64,000 bases of DNA from Streptomyces lanatus (GCF_014655715.1 NZ_BNBM01000021.1:118595-182594); one strand, 5' to 3'; shown: positions 9,043 to 18,103, numbered from the stretch's first letter. A program made the numbers and translations. Notes: generated by a model from the sequence alone, not told the origin.

Positions 9043-9903
9043 TCACCCCGCCTCCGCTCCCCGCACAATCCGCGCCGCCCACCACATCCCCAGCCCCTCC
9101 AGCACTCCACCGACGACCAGGCACCCGAACCCCGCGCCCGTGTGCAGCAGCACATACAGCGGGTCAGCCCCCATGGCCGCCCCGAGCAGCAGCCCCAGAA
9201 CCGGCAACCCGGCGAGCATCACCACCGTCGATCTCGCGCCGGCCAACTGGGCGCGCAGGTCGGCACGTTGATCTCGCTCGGCCCGCAACGCCCCCTCCAG
9301 CCGGTCGAGTCCGGCCGCGAGCCCCGCACCCTGATCCACGGCGACTCGCCAGCACGCCGCGAGGCCCAGCAGGCCCTCCGCACCCCGTTCTCGTGCCGCG
9401 GAGGCGAGCGCACCGGGCACGTCCCCGCCGAACCGCGCCGCCGCCAGCACCGCGGACTGCGCCTCACCGAGGCCGCTGGAGTCCCGTGCCGCCCGCAGCA
9501 ACGCCTCACCCGGCTGCCGCCCGGCCCGCACCTCCCCGGCGAGCGACGCGCACAACGCGATCACCGCGCGCCCACGGCGTTCCCGCGCCCGCCGCGACTC
9601 CCGGGCCAGCCGCATCCGCCGCAGCAACGGCACCCCGACCGCCCCCGCGACCACCGGCAGCACCGACGCCCCCAGGACGGCCAGGACCAGCCCGACGACC
9701 AGCGCCCACCATTCGGCACGCATCCGTGCCCATAACCGCCGCAGTTCCCCGGCCGACCGCCGCCAGTCAGCCGGTCCGGCACCCATCGCCCCACCACCCG
9801 CCAGCAACAACTGCGCCCGCCGCGCCCCTGAACTCGGCCCACTCAGCAGCCAGACCGCCGCACCGAGGCACAGCACGGCCGCCCCGACCGCCATCTCACC
9901 CAT
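9043..9903 (-). CDS. TadB-like type II/IV secretion F protein
   Basis: About 286 residues with two N-terminal TM segments, a basic linker (RRMRLARESRRARERRGR), the GspF-type core (ALCASLAGEVRAGRQPGEAL, then DQRADLRAQLAGARST) and C-terminal TM segments ending near AARIVRGAEAG. It pairs with TadC as the membrane platform of the Tad apparatus. The ATG at 9903 overlaps the last codons of the TadA gene by 8 nt, which fits translational coupling; a GTG five codons upstream (9918) is also in frame. Confidence 0.88.
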   Translation of the reverse strand: MGEMAVGAAVLCLGAAVWLLSGPSSGARRAQLLLAGGGAMGAGPADWRRSAGELRRLWARMRAEWWALVVGLVLAVLGASVLPVVAGAVGVPLLRRMRLARESRRARERRGRAVIALCASLAGEVRAGRQPGEALLRAARDSSGLGEAQSAVLAAARFGGDVPGALASAARERGAEGLLGLAACWRVAVDQGAGLAAGLDRLEGALRAERDQRADLRAQLAGARSTVVMLAGLPVLGLLLGAAMGADPLYVLLHTGAGFGCLVVGGVLEGLGMWWAARIVRGAEAG

Positions 9904-11515
9904 CGAGTCCACCCGCACCCTTCACGCCCCCGCAGTTCGCATCGCGCACGTCCCCCTCATCGCCCGCGCCCCGAAGCAACCCCCGCAGCCGCTCCCATCC
10001 CCGCTCGCGCACGAACGCCTCCGCGCCCCACCGCAACGCCGGCACCGTCCGCACCAACCCCGACGGGTCCCGTTCCAGCACATGCACCTCGGCGATCCGC
10101 CGACGCCCGGTCCGATCGCGCACGAGATGGAGTACGACCGACAGCGCAGCCGCCAACTGGCTGTGCAGCGCGGCCCGGTCGAGCCCGGCCGCCGTACCGA
10201 GTGCCTCCAGACGAGCCGGTACATCCGCCGCCGCGTTGGCGTGAACGGTGCCGCAGCCGCCTTCATGACCTGTGTTCAACGCGGCCAGCAGATGGACGAC
10301 TTCGGCCCCGCGCACCTCACCCACGACCAGCCGGTCCGGCCGCATCCGCAGCGCCTGGCGCACCAGGTCCTCCAGGGTGACGAGCCCGGCACCCTCCTGG
10401 TTGGCGGGTCTGCTCTCCAGCCGTACGACATGCGGATGGTCCGGCCTGAGCTCCGCGGAGTCCTCGGCGAGCACGATCCGCTCGCCCGGCCCGATCAGTC
10501 CGAGCAGGCCACTGAGCAGCGTGGTCTTGCCACTGCCCGTGCCGCCGCTGATGAGGAAGGACAGCCGTGCGTCCATCAGCGCGCGCAGCACCCGGTCCCC
10601 GCCCGGCGGCACCGTGCCCGCCGCGACCAGTTCGTCGAGCGTGAACGCCCTCGGCCGTACGACCCGCAAGGACAGGCAGGCACTGCCGACGGCGACCGGT
10701 GGCAGCACCGCGTGCAGCCGGGTCCCGTCGGGCAGACGGGCGTCCACCCAGGGCCGTGCGTCGTCCAGGCGCCGTCCGGCCACCGCGGCGAGGCGCTGTG
10801 CCAGGCGTCGTACCGCCGCCGCGTCCGGGAAGGACACAGACGTCAGCTCCAGGCCGCCGCCGCGGTCCACCCAGACCCGGTCCGGCGCCGACACCAGCAC
10901 ATCCGTGACCGATGGATCGGCCAGCAGCGGCTCCAGTGGACCGCTCCCCACCAGTTCGGACCGCAACTGCTCGGCCGCCCCGAGGACTTCGGCGTCCCCC
11001 AGCACCCGGCCCTGCTCCCGCAGCGCCTGCGCCACCCGCGCGGGCGTCGGCTCACCCCCACTCTCGGCCAGCCACTGCCGCACCCCGTCGAGCAACTCCG
11101 ACGACATGCCCGCCCCGGCCGCCGCTCCCCCGGGGTCCCACCGCGCCCCCGGCGAACCGGCGCGACCGACCGACTCCCTCCGATCACCCAGCACACCGCC
11201 CCACTCGGCAGACTCCGCCCGAACACCCGACGCACCTGCCCGCCCAGCGGGAGCCCTGTGAGCACTCGCCCCAACACGCGGCGGAGCAGACCCCTCCCGA
11301 ACCCCCAACTCCCCAACCAGCTCAGCAGGCTCACCGCGCACACCGACCCCACTCACCACCGCCTCGCCGGACGAGCCACCCACCGCCCACCGCGGCACAC
11401 GAGCCCGCCTCCGCCCCGTCGCCCCCGCCCCGCCCGATCGCCACCGCTCGGGCGCCGCCCGTACCGAACCGGCCTCGGCGCCGGCTGCCCAGTCGAGCCC
11501 GGACCCCGTACTCAT
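9896..11515 (-). CDS. TadA/CpaF-type secretion ATPase
   Basis: A 539-residue VirB11/PulE-family hexameric ATPase that powers Tad pilus assembly. The catalytic part shows Walker A (LISGGTGSGKTTLLSG), the Asp box (VLAEDSAEL), Walker B (RPDRLVVGEVRG) and the His box (NTGHEGGCGTVHAN). The first 135 residues are Gly/Arg/Ala-rich low complexity; family members usually start near MSSELLDGVRQWLAESGG at residue 136. I keep the distal start because its ATG overlaps the stop of the ssd gene (ATGA). Whether the extension is really translated should be regarded as open. Confidence 0.92.
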   Translation of the reverse strand: MSTGSGLDWAAGAEAGSVRAAPERWRSGGAGATGRRRARVPRWAVGGSSGEAVVSGVGVRGEPAELVGELGVREGSAPPRVGASAHRAPAGRAGASGVRAESAEWGGVLGDRRESVGRAGSPGARWDPGGAAAGAGMSSELLDGVRQWLAESGGEPTPARVAQALREQGRVLGDAEVLGAAEQLRSELVGSGPLEPLLADPSVTDVLVSAPDRVWVDRGGGLELTSVSFPDAAAVRRLAQRLAAVAGRRLDDARPWVDARLPDGTRLHAVLPPVAVGSACLSLRVVRPRAFTLDELVAAGTVPPGGDRVLRALMDARLSFLISGGTGSGKTTLLSGLLGLIGPGERIVLAEDSAELRPDHPHVVRLESRPANQEGAGLVTLEDLVRQALRMRPDRLVVGEVRGAEVVHLLAALNTGHEGGCGTVHANAAADVPARLEALGTAAGLDRAALHSQLAAALSVVLHLVRDRTGRRRIAEVHVLERDPSGLVRTVPALRWGAEAFVRERGWERLRGLLRGAGDEGDVRDANCGGVKGAGGLDG

Positions 11516-12615
11516 GCCACCCTCGCTTCCAGCAACGCCCGCTCCCAGAACTCCCGGCAGAACCGCGCCAGCGGTCCGCGTCCCACCGCCCCCGGCGGTT
11601 CCTTGCTCTCGTGCGGCCCCAGGAGCCCGGCTTCGACGGGCACCTCACCCACCAGCGGCAGGTCCAGGAGCCGGGCCACCTCGCGGTCGTCGAGGCCGGG
11701 GCCATACGGGCCGCGTACGGCGACCCGCAGGTCCCTGAGGACCAGGCGAACCGCGGAGGCCACCTGCCGGGCAGCGGCGACGGCGCGCAGTTCGGCGGGG
11801 ACCACGAGGATTCCGACGTCGAGTTGGGCGAGGGCCTCCGCGACTCCGTCGTCGATGCGGCGGGGCAGGTCGACGACGACAGCGCCGCCCCGGCGTCGGG
11901 CCGCGGCGAGCACCGCTCGTATGGCCTGCGGCGGGACGGCGACGCATTCACCGCGATCCCAGCTCAGCACCCGCAGGGAGTGCAGTTTCGGCAGCGATTC
12001 CTCCAGCGCGCCGCTGCCGAGCCGCCCGCGCGAGCCGGCGAACGAGGGCCAGCGAAGCCCCTCGGCCGTCTCGCCGCCGAGGAGGACATCGAGTCCGCCA
12101 CCGAGGGGGTCGGCGTCCACGAGCAGCGTGCGCAGTTCCTCACGCGCGGCGGTGACGGCGAGGGCGCAGGCGAGCGTGGAGGCGCCGGCTCCGCCGCGGC
12201 CGCCGATGACGCCGACGGTGAGGGCGGGTCGTTCGACGCCTTCGACGACGTCAGCGATGCGGTCGACCAGCCACTGTTCGCCATCGGGCAGCATCAGGAC
12301 ATGGTCGGCGCCGATCTCGACGGCCCGGCGCCACACCCCGGCGTCGTCCTGGTCGCGTCCGACGAGCACCACTCCGCGTCTGCGCGCGGTCCCGCGCACC
12401 CGGTGTGCGGCGTCGTCGCCGACCAGGACGAGCGGCGCGGACTCCCATCGGCCCCTGGGTTCGGGCACTGTGTGGTGGACCTCGGGTGTGGCGCCGGCCG
12501 CGGCGCACAGGCGCAGCAGGTCGTCGAGCAGTCCTGCGTCCTCCGTGACGATCAATGGCTTGCCCGGCTGCCCGGAGGCGGCGGGCTGCGGATCGTGTGT
12601 GACGGCTGCGGTCAC
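11512..12615 (-). CDS. ssd: Septum-site-determining protein Ssd / CpaE-like ATPase
   Basis: A 367-residue protein with a receiver-like N-terminal domain (KPLIVTEDAGLLDDLLRLCA) followed by a MinD/ParA P-loop domain (VGVIGGRGGAGASTLACALA) containing LLVDADPLGGGLDVLLGG and VVVDLPRR. Such proteins, Rv3660c being the best-known actinobacterial one, head Tad clusters and place the machinery at the pole or septum as CpaE does in Caulobacter. The GTG at 12615 has AAGGGGGA at proper spacing; the frame stays open further upstream. First gene of the six-gene Tad operon; the promoter should lie just beyond 12615. Confidence 0.88.
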   Translation of the reverse strand: MTAAVTHDPQPAASGQPGKPLIVTEDAGLLDDLLRLCAAAGATPEVHHTVPEPRGRWESAPLVLVGDDAAHRVRGTARRRGVVLVGRDQDDAGVWRRAVEIGADHVLMLPDGEQWLVDRIADVVEGVERPALTVGVIGGRGGAGASTLACALAVTAAREELRTLLVDADPLGGGLDVLLGGETAEGLRWPSFAGSRGRLGSGALEESLPKLHSLRVLSWDRGECVAVPPQAIRAVLAAARRRGGAVVVDLPRRIDDGVAEALAQLDVGILVVPAELRAVAAARQVASAVRLVLRDLRVAVRGPYGPGLDDREVARLLDLPLVGEVPVEAGLLGPHESKEPPGAVGRGPLARFCREFWERALLEARVA

Positions 12616-13209
12616 GGTTTTCGTCCCCCTTCGCTGCATCACTCGCGCAGCCCTGCGGCCCCGCGATTCCCAAACGTGTGAAGAACCGGCAACCGGCCTC
12701 CATATGAACGGCCGATACGAACCGGCCAAACACGCCCGACTAACCGGATCCGGCCATGAAGTCGGCCCGAGCGGGACGCGTTGGAATCACGGTGCAGCGA
12801 TCCCGGAAATCGTGTGGATCTTGGTCGATAACTGTGGACAACTCGGCGCTTGTGAATATCGCCGTCACCCAAACCGGTGACGCTCGTACCGGCCTCCGAC
12901 CAACCCCTGTGCGACTCCCGCAGAGCAGCGCGACAACTACACACGGTCACGAATCATGAACATGCCGAATAGGCGGCCGCAGCCGCCTCGCGTCGGCCCC
13001 GAGGCCGTGCATGAAAGAGGAAAACCCACCCGGACATGCGACGACCCCCGCCGGGGGGGAGAGCGGGGGTCGTCTCCACGGCCGACTCGGGGGGGGGAGG
13101 AGTCGGACCGGGTTAGCACGGTCGCGAACGATCCGTGACTTCCATGGTGTACCCGAGAGCCCTCTCAGGCAAACCCACGCGCCCACCTTACGCCGAATGG
13201 GCTGCGCCT
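12616..13209. promoter_or_regulatory. Divergent intergenic region with two G-rich hairpins
   Basis: A 594-nt gene-free gap between ssd (leftward) and the HAD gene (rightward). It must hold both promoters. The right part has two stable hairpins: ACGACCCCCGC (13041-13051) pairs with 13063-13073, and CCGACTC (13082-13088) pairs with 13100-13106. Both loops contain runs of at least seven G. No convincing small ORF is present. Confidence 0.5.
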
Positions 13210-14043
13210 ATGCTCGGGGTCGTGGAAAACCACTCCTTGCCCCGCACAGCGGCCTTCTTTGACCTGGACAAGACGGTCATTGCGAAGTCGAGCACGCTCA
13301 CGTTCAGCAAGTCGTTCTACCAAGGCGGTCTGATCAACCGCAGGGCCGCCTTGCGGACCGCATATGCCCAGTTCGTCTTCCGCTTGGGCGGTATGGACCA
13401 TGACCAGATGGAGCGCACGCGCGAGTACCTCTCCGCGCTCGTCCGCGGCTGGAACGTCCAGCAGGTCAAGGAGATCGTCGCCGAGACGCTCCACGACCTG
13501 ATCGACCCGATCATCTTCGACGAGGCCGCCTCCCTCATCGAGGAGCACCACACGGCCGGCCGCGATGTGGTGATCGTCTCCACATCGGGCGCCGAGGTCG
13601 TCGAGCCGATCGGCGAGTTGCTCGGCGCCGACCGCGTGGTGGCCACACGCATGGTCGTCGGCGACGACGGCTGCTTCACCGGCGAGGTGGAGTACTACGC
13701 GTACGGCCCGACGAAGGCCGAGGCGATCAGGGAGCTGGCCGAGTCCGAGGGCTACGACCTCTCCCGCTGTTACGCCTACAGCGACTCCGCGACCGATCTG
13801 CCGATGCTGGAGACGGTCGGGCATCCGCACGCGGTGAACCCGGATCGCGCGCTGCGCCGCGAGGCACTCGCGCGCGGGTGGCCGATTCTCGACTTCCATC
13901 GCCCGGTCCGGCTCAAGCAGCGGATCCCCTCCCTGTCCGTACCGCCGCGTCCCGCCCTCGTCGCGGCCGCCGCCATAGGAGCCGCGGCGGCCACCGCGGG
14001 GCTCGTCTGGTACGCGAACCGGCGTCGTTCGGCACCCGCCTGA
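13210..14043 (+). CDS. HAD-family (IB, SerB-like) phosphatase with C-terminal membrane anchor
   Basis: About 277 residues. HAD motif I is FFDLDKTVI (DxDxT), motif II VIVSTSG, and motif III/IV YAYSDSATDLPMLE. This HAD-IB subfamily acts on phosphoserine-like or acyl-phosphate substrates; the true substrate here is unknown. A C-terminal hydrophobic stretch (PALVAAAAIGAAAATAGLVWY) followed by ANRRRS suggests tail-anchoring in the cytoplasmic membrane. The gene is the Rv3661/SCO3558-type neighbour of ssd. The start is uncertain: ATG 13210 (MLGVVENHS) or GTG 13222, which has GGGG just upstream. Confidence 0.85.
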   Translation: MLGVVENHSLPRTAAFFDLDKTVIAKSSTLTFSKSFYQGGLINRRAALRTAYAQFVFRLGGMDHDQMERTREYLSALVRGWNVQQVKEIVAETLHDLIDPIIFDEAASLIEEHHTAGRDVVIVSTSGAEVVEPIGELLGADRVVATRMVVGDDGCFTGEVEYYAYGPTKAEAIRELAESEGYDLSRCYAYSDSATDLPMLETVGHPHAVNPDRALRREALARGWPILDFHRPVRLKQRIPSLSVPPRPALVAAAAIGAAAATAGLVWYANRRRSAPA

Positions 14044-14219
14044 CCTGCATGCCCGCTTTATCCACACCGCGCTCGACAAACCGATGCCCGTTTGAAGCGA
14101 TTTGCGAGTAAAAGTAAAGAACTGCGGCCAGGCCTTCCGCTTGGTTGTGGCCTGGAGTACAAAGGAGTCAACGGCCCGCGAGACCAAGGACATCCGAGAG
14201 GATCACCTTTAATACGCAT

Positions 14220-14420
14220 TTGGCCCCACGGACCGAGCATGAACATTGGGCACCCACGCGACGTCGACCCGTCGATTACGGGCCAGCCGCACCAGGTGAC
14301 GGGCAAAGTTCCCGGCCTGATGGGCAACATATCGAGGACGCTTGGTAACCCGGTGAACATGCCAGCGGCGGTACGAATCCTCGTACCGCCGCAACTCTTG
14401 TGGGCCCGCGCGCGGGCTTT
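14220..14420 (+). ncRNA. Candidate 6S-like RNA (scr3559 type)
   Basis: A gene-free gap between the HAD and Fic-like genes holds a roughly 200-nt unit with the shape of 6S RNA: complementary ends (GGCCCCAC near 14222 against GTGGGCC near 14400), a perfect hairpin GGCGGTACGA/TCGTACCGCC (14367-14390), and a terminator stem GCCCGC/GCGGGC followed by five T (about 14404-14421). A TTTAATAC box at about 14208-14215 could be the -10 element. I recall that S. coelicolor makes the roughly 190-nt 6S-like scr3559 RNA at this position. Boundaries are estimates. Another stem (CCAGGCC/GGCCTGG, about 14128-14155) lies upstream. Confidence 0.6.
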
Positions 14421-14513
14421 TTCGTGGCTTACGACTTTCAAGCCGCCCTCACGTCAAGCATGGGTACGCGCACGTGCGTCAGGCACGGCCACGCACGCGT
14501 GCGTCACGCCCTC

Positions 14514-15338
14514 TCACGCCGCACCGCGCTGCAACGCCTCGCACACCGCCGTCGACTCGCGCGCCCCGAGCCCGACCGCCTTGCCACAGTGGGCGATCCA
14601 CGCGGCCACGCCCTCGGGAGTGCCGGAGACATAGCCTTCGAGCGCCGCCAGATAGGCCGCCCGGCCCAGTTCGGCATGGCCGACCTCGGCCGGGCAGACC
14701 GACTTCGGGTCGAGGCCGCTGCCGACCAGGACGATGCGCTCGGCGGTACGCGCGACCAGGCCGTTGTGGGAGGTGAAGGGGCGCAGCGCGAGAAGCTCGC
14801 CGTGCACGACGGCGGCCGTCACCAGGGCGGGCGCCGACCCTCCGGCGATGATCAGCTCGGCCAGCCCCTCCAGGCGGCCATGCACCTCCGCCGCGGGGGG
14901 CAGCGGCAGCTCCACCAGTGGCTCGTCGACCGGCTCGCCCTCCTGACGCGGACGCCCGACCTGATCCTCCTTGCCGGCCGCCGCCACCAGATGCAGCCGG
15001 GCCAGCACCCGTAGCGGTGACTGCCGCCAGATGGACAGCAGTTGGCCCGCCTCGGCGGTCAGCCGCAGGGCCGCGCCCATGACGCGCGCCTCGCCGTCGC
15101 CGCTGAAGTCGGTACGCCGGCGCACCTCTTCGAGTGCCCAGTCCGCGCCGGACAACGCACCGGTGCCCCGGGCGCCGCGCAGGGCGGCCTCGGCTGTGAT
15201 CTCGTTGCTGCGCCGCCGCATGATCCGGTGCCCGTAGACCCGGTCCACCGCCTTGCGCACGGACTCCACGGACTCGGGCACCCCGGGCAGTGCCCCGAGG
15301 GCCGCGAGCGGATCGGCGGACGCACCTGTCGTACTCAT
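14514..15338 (-). CDS. Fic-domain-like protein with degenerate active site
   Basis: A 274-residue, mostly helical protein. Near the C-terminal third is RPFTSHNGLVARTAERIVL, which lines up with the Fic core HPFxxGNGR, but the catalytic His is Arg and GNGR reads HNGL, so AMP-transfer by the standard mechanism is unlikely. The N-terminal segment (RVYGHRIMRRRSNEITAEAAL) is basic. Orthologues are annotated as oxidoreductase or hypothetical protein in this syntenic position. The ATG at 15338 sits in the middle of a 22-bp perfect palindrome. Divergent from the ATPase gene at 15439, with which it may share regulation. Confidence 0.7.
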   Translation of the reverse strand: MSTTGASADPLAALGALPGVPESVESVRKAVDRVYGHRIMRRRSNEITAEAALRGARGTGALSGADWALEEVRRRTDFSGDGEARVMGAALRLTAEAGQLLSIWRQSPLRVLARLHLVAAAGKEDQVGRPRQEGEPVDEPLVELPLPPAAEVHGRLEGLAELIIAGGSAPALVTAAVVHGELLALRPFTSHNGLVARTAERIVLVGSGLDPKSVCPAEVGHAELGRAAYLAALEGYVSGTPEGVAAWIAHCGKAVGLGARESTAVCEALQRGAA

Positions 15339-15348
15339 GAGTACGACA
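15327..15348. promoter_or_regulatory. 22-bp perfect palindrome over a start codon
   Basis: The arms TGTCGTACTCA and TGAGTACGACA form an uninterrupted 22-bp dyad centred on the ATG of the Fic-like gene, 90 bp from the divergent ATPase start. The TGT-N16-ACA layout is that of a dimeric repressor operator. Confidence 0.55.
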
Positions 15349-15438
15349 TTACGTCCCCATGCCCTCACCGCTCGATCGAGTGGCCTTCTTCACGCACACC
15401 TGCCACATACAGCTATCGCACGACTACCGTTCGTGAAC

Positions 15439-16449
15439 ATGAAAATTGCTTTCGTCGGGAAGGGCGGCAGCGGCAAGACGACCCTGTCCTCCCTCTTCAT
15501 TCGCCATCTCGCGGCCACAAGCGCACCCGTCGTGGCCGTCGACGCCGATATCAACCAGCATCTGGGAGCCGCGCTCGGTCTCGACGAGGCGGAAGCCGCC
15601 GCCCTGCCCGCGATGGGCGAGCGACTGCCGATGATCAAGGACTGTCTGCGCGGCACGAATCCGCGGATCGCCTCCGCCCGGACGATGATCAAGACGACAC
15701 CGCCCGGCGAGGGCTCGCGACTGCTGCGGGTGCGCGAGAACAACCCGGTGTACGACGCCTGTGCCCGGCCGGTGGAACTCGACGGCGACACCGTCCGTTT
15801 GATGGTCACCGGCTCCTTCACGGAATCCGATCTGGGGGTCGCCTGCTACCACTCCAAGACGGGAGCGGTGGAGCTGTTCCTGAACCACCTGGTGGACGGC
15901 CCCGACGAATACGTCGTGGTCGACATGACGGCGGGTTCGGACTCCTTCGCCTCCGGCATGTTCACCCGCTTCGACATCACGTTCCTCGTCGCCGAGCCGA
16001 CCCGGAAGGGGGTCTCCGTCTATCGCCAGTACCAGGAATACGCCCGCGACTTCGGCGTCGTCCTCAAGGTCGTCGGCAACAAGGTGCAGGGTCAGGACGA
16101 CCTCGACTTCCTCCGCGCCGAGGTCGGGGACGACCTGCTGGTGACCGTCGGGCACTCGGACTGGGTGCGCTCCATGGAGAAGGGCCGCCCCTCCCGGTTC
16201 GAGCTCCTGGAGGACGCCAACCACCTCGCCCTGCGCCGACTGCGCACCGCCGTGGACGCGACGTACGAGCTTCGGAACTGGGAGCGCTACACCCGCCAGA
16301 TGGCACACTTCCACCTCAAGAACGCCCGGACCTGGGGGAACGAGCGCACCGGGGTCGACCTGGCGGCACAGATCGACCCCGGGTTCGTGCTCGGCGAGAG
16401 CGCTGCCGGCCTTCCCGAGGACAACTCCCGCCTGGCTTCCAGCGCTTGA
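15439..16449 (+). CDS. CooC/MinD-like P-loop ATPase
   Basis: A 336-residue SIMIBI-class NTPase. It opens directly with a deviant Walker A motif (KIAFVGKGGSGKTTLSSLF), has AVDADINQHLGAALG (switch I type) and VVVDMTAGSDSF (Walker B). Length and motif set resemble CooC/NifH-like maturation ATPases more than ParA, but no metal-binding CxC is visible and no metalloenzyme is nearby, so the client is unknown. No Shine-Dalgarno precedes the ATG or the in-frame GTG at 15433, so the transcript may be leaderless. It is divergent from the Fic-like gene across the palindrome. Confidence 0.85.
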   Translation: MKIAFVGKGGSGKTTLSSLFIRHLAATSAPVVAVDADINQHLGAALGLDEAEAAALPAMGERLPMIKDCLRGTNPRIASARTMIKTTPPGEGSRLLRVRENNPVYDACARPVELDGDTVRLMVTGSFTESDLGVACYHSKTGAVELFLNHLVDGPDEYVVVDMTAGSDSFASGMFTRFDITFLVAEPTRKGVSVYRQYQEYARDFGVVLKVVGNKVQGQDDLDFLRAEVGDDLLVTVGHSDWVRSMEKGRPSRFELLEDANHLALRRLRTAVDATYELRNWERYTRQMAHFHLKNARTWGNERTGVDLAAQIDPGFVLGESAAGLPEDNSRLASSA

Positions 16450-16451
16450 CC

Positions 16452-16495
16452 TCGAACCGCTCGACCTCTAATCGCTCGACTTCGAACCGCTCGAC
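16452..16495. repeat. Short tandem repeat at a convergent gene junction
   Basis: TCGAACCGCTCGAC occurs at 16452-16465 and again at 16482-16495 with a related TAATCGCTCGAC between them. The array spans the 3' ends of the converging ATPase and deacetylase genes and encodes the Ser/Lys tail of the latter. Confidence 0.6.
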
Positions 16496-17808
16496 TTCTC
16501 CTGCTTGACCGCCGGCGCCCCAGGCACCCCCTTCGGCGCCGGGGCCGGGTGCCTCGCCAAGAAGGCCGCCCAGCCCTGCTTCGGGGCCTCACCGACGCCC
16601 AGCGTGCGCAGCTTCTTCAGGATCGCCGGGTCCTGGGCGTCCAGCCAGTCGGCGAGTTGCCGGAAGGAGACGCAGCGGACATCGGGCTTGTTGCAGACGG
16701 CCTCGACGACCTCCTCGACGGCGCGCATATAGGTGCCGCCGTTCCATGACTCGAAGTGGTTGCCGATGATCAGGGGCGCACGGTTGCCGTCGTAGGCGCG
16801 GCGGAAGCCCATGAGCAGGCCGTCACGCATCTGGTCGCCCCAGAACTGGTGCTTGTCGGGGTCGCCCTGGCTCGTGGTGCCCGACTGGTTGACCATGAAG
16901 TTGTAGTCCATGGTGAGCTGCTCGTAGGAGTGCCCGGGGAACGGCACGAGCTGCATCGACAGATCCCACAGCCCCTCTCGCTTCGTGGGCCAGAGCTGGT
17001 TGTTGACGCCGCTGGAGTCGTAGCGGAAGCCCATCTCTCTGGCGGCCTTGACGAAGTTCTTGCGGCCCTCGAGGCAGGGCGTGCGAGCGCCGATGAGCTC
17101 CTTGTCGTAGTCGAAGGGCAGAGGAGACGCCTTCTTCATCCCGGTGGTGGTCTTCCAGGACTTGACGAATCGTTTCGCCTGAGTGATCTCGTCCTTCCAC
17201 TCCTCCACCGACCACTCACCGACTCCGCCATCGCTGCCGCAGAAGTGGCCATTGAAGTGCGTCCCGATCTCATTGCCCTCCAGCCACGCGTGACGCAGCT
17301 GCCTCACTGTGTCGGCGATGCCCTCCTCGTCGTTGAAGCCGATGTCGGAGCGGCCCGGGGAGTGCTGCGGCGGCCGGTAGAGGTCGCGTTCATGGTCCGG
17401 CAGCATGTACACGCCGCTGAGGAAGTACGTCATCGTCGCGTTGTTCGCCTTGGCGACCTTGCGGAAGTGGGAGAACAGCTTCTGGCTGTCCTCGCCCGCG
17501 CCGTCCCAGGAGAACACCACGAACTGCGGGGGTTTCTGGCCCGGCTTCATCCGCTCGGGTCTGGGCAGATGCGGCTGCGTGCCGGTGTACGCGGTCGACC
17601 CGTCGCCGATCAGATGGATCACGCTGCCGGGCGCGGGCGCCGCCGGCTTCGCCTTCTCCGGACCGGGCGCGGCATTCCCGGGCCCCTCATGGCCGCTCCC
17701 ACAACCGGCGAGCGACGCGGCACAGACCGCGGCGGCAGCGGTACCCGCGGCAATTCTGTGTGTCGCGGCGGCTTTTCGGGGGTCGGCGAACCTGCGGTTG
17801 GCGGCCAT
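16468..17808 (-). CDS. Polysaccharide deacetylase-like lipoprotein
   Basis: A 446-residue exported protein. The N-terminus is a signal peptide ending in a lipobox (AASLAGCGSG). The mature protein starts with a Pro/Ala linker, then a NodB-like region: FVVFSWDGAGEDS replaces the usual TFDDG, NEIGTHFNGHFC provides the His-rich metal-ligand motif, and a later LIIGNHFESW block completes the fold. Family members deacetylate peptidoglycan or other cell-surface glycans; the altered first motif makes the activity uncertain. The C-terminal 30 residues are Pro/Lys/Ser-rich. Convergent with the ATPase gene and divergent from the SulP-carbonic anhydrase gene. Confidence 0.85.
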   Translation of the reverse strand: MAANRRFADPRKAAATHRIAAGTAAAAVCAASLAGCGSGHEGPGNAAPGPEKAKPAAPAPGSVIHLIGDGSTAYTGTQPHLPRPERMKPGQKPPQFVVFSWDGAGEDSQKLFSHFRKVAKANNATMTYFLSGVYMLPDHERDLYRPPQHSPGRSDIGFNDEEGIADTVRQLRHAWLEGNEIGTHFNGHFCGSDGGVGEWSVEEWKDEITQAKRFVKSWKTTTGMKKASPLPFDYDKELIGARTPCLEGRKNFVKAAREMGFRYDSSGVNNQLWPTKREGLWDLSMQLVPFPGHSYEQLTMDYNFMVNQSGTTSQGDPDKHQFWGDQMRDGLLMGFRRAYDGNRAPLIIGNHFESWNGGTYMRAVEEVVEAVCNKPDVRCVSFRQLADWLDAQDPAILKKLRTLGVGEAPKQGWAAFLARHPAPAPKGVPGAPAVKQEKSSGSKSSD

Positions 17809-18103
17809 GTTCGGTCCACCTACTTCCTTCTCTCGGATGGCGACAGCGCCGCCAAGATCGCATGGAACCGAGAAGGAATTAGTACGACAAGCCGACTAAT
17901 TGGCCACTTCACTCTTCAGGGGGATTTATTAGTCCATTTGCTCGGAAAATCTATTCCCGCCCTTTACTCTGCATTACGATCCGTTTACCGACTGTTGCAT
18001 CCCGCCGCTGCACGCCGTGCCCACACGGCCGCGACCCGACCCCTCGCCCCGAGCGGGGGACCACCAGATCCGCGACCGCGCTGCCCCGGAGGAGACGGGA
18101 AAC
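17809..18103. promoter_or_regulatory. AT-richer divergent promoter region
   Basis: A 295-nt gap between divergent genes. The stretch 17870-17995 is clearly richer in A+T than its neighbours and includes an inverted repeat AATTAGT (17877-17883) / ACTAATT (17895-17901). It likely holds the promoters of both genes. Confidence 0.5.

Noticed and set aside
8187..12880. Long rightward open frames opposite the Tad genes
   Set aside because: They are Pro/Arg/Ser-rich translations antisense to well-supported tad and ssd genes, an effect of GC-rich third positions; no RBS or family.
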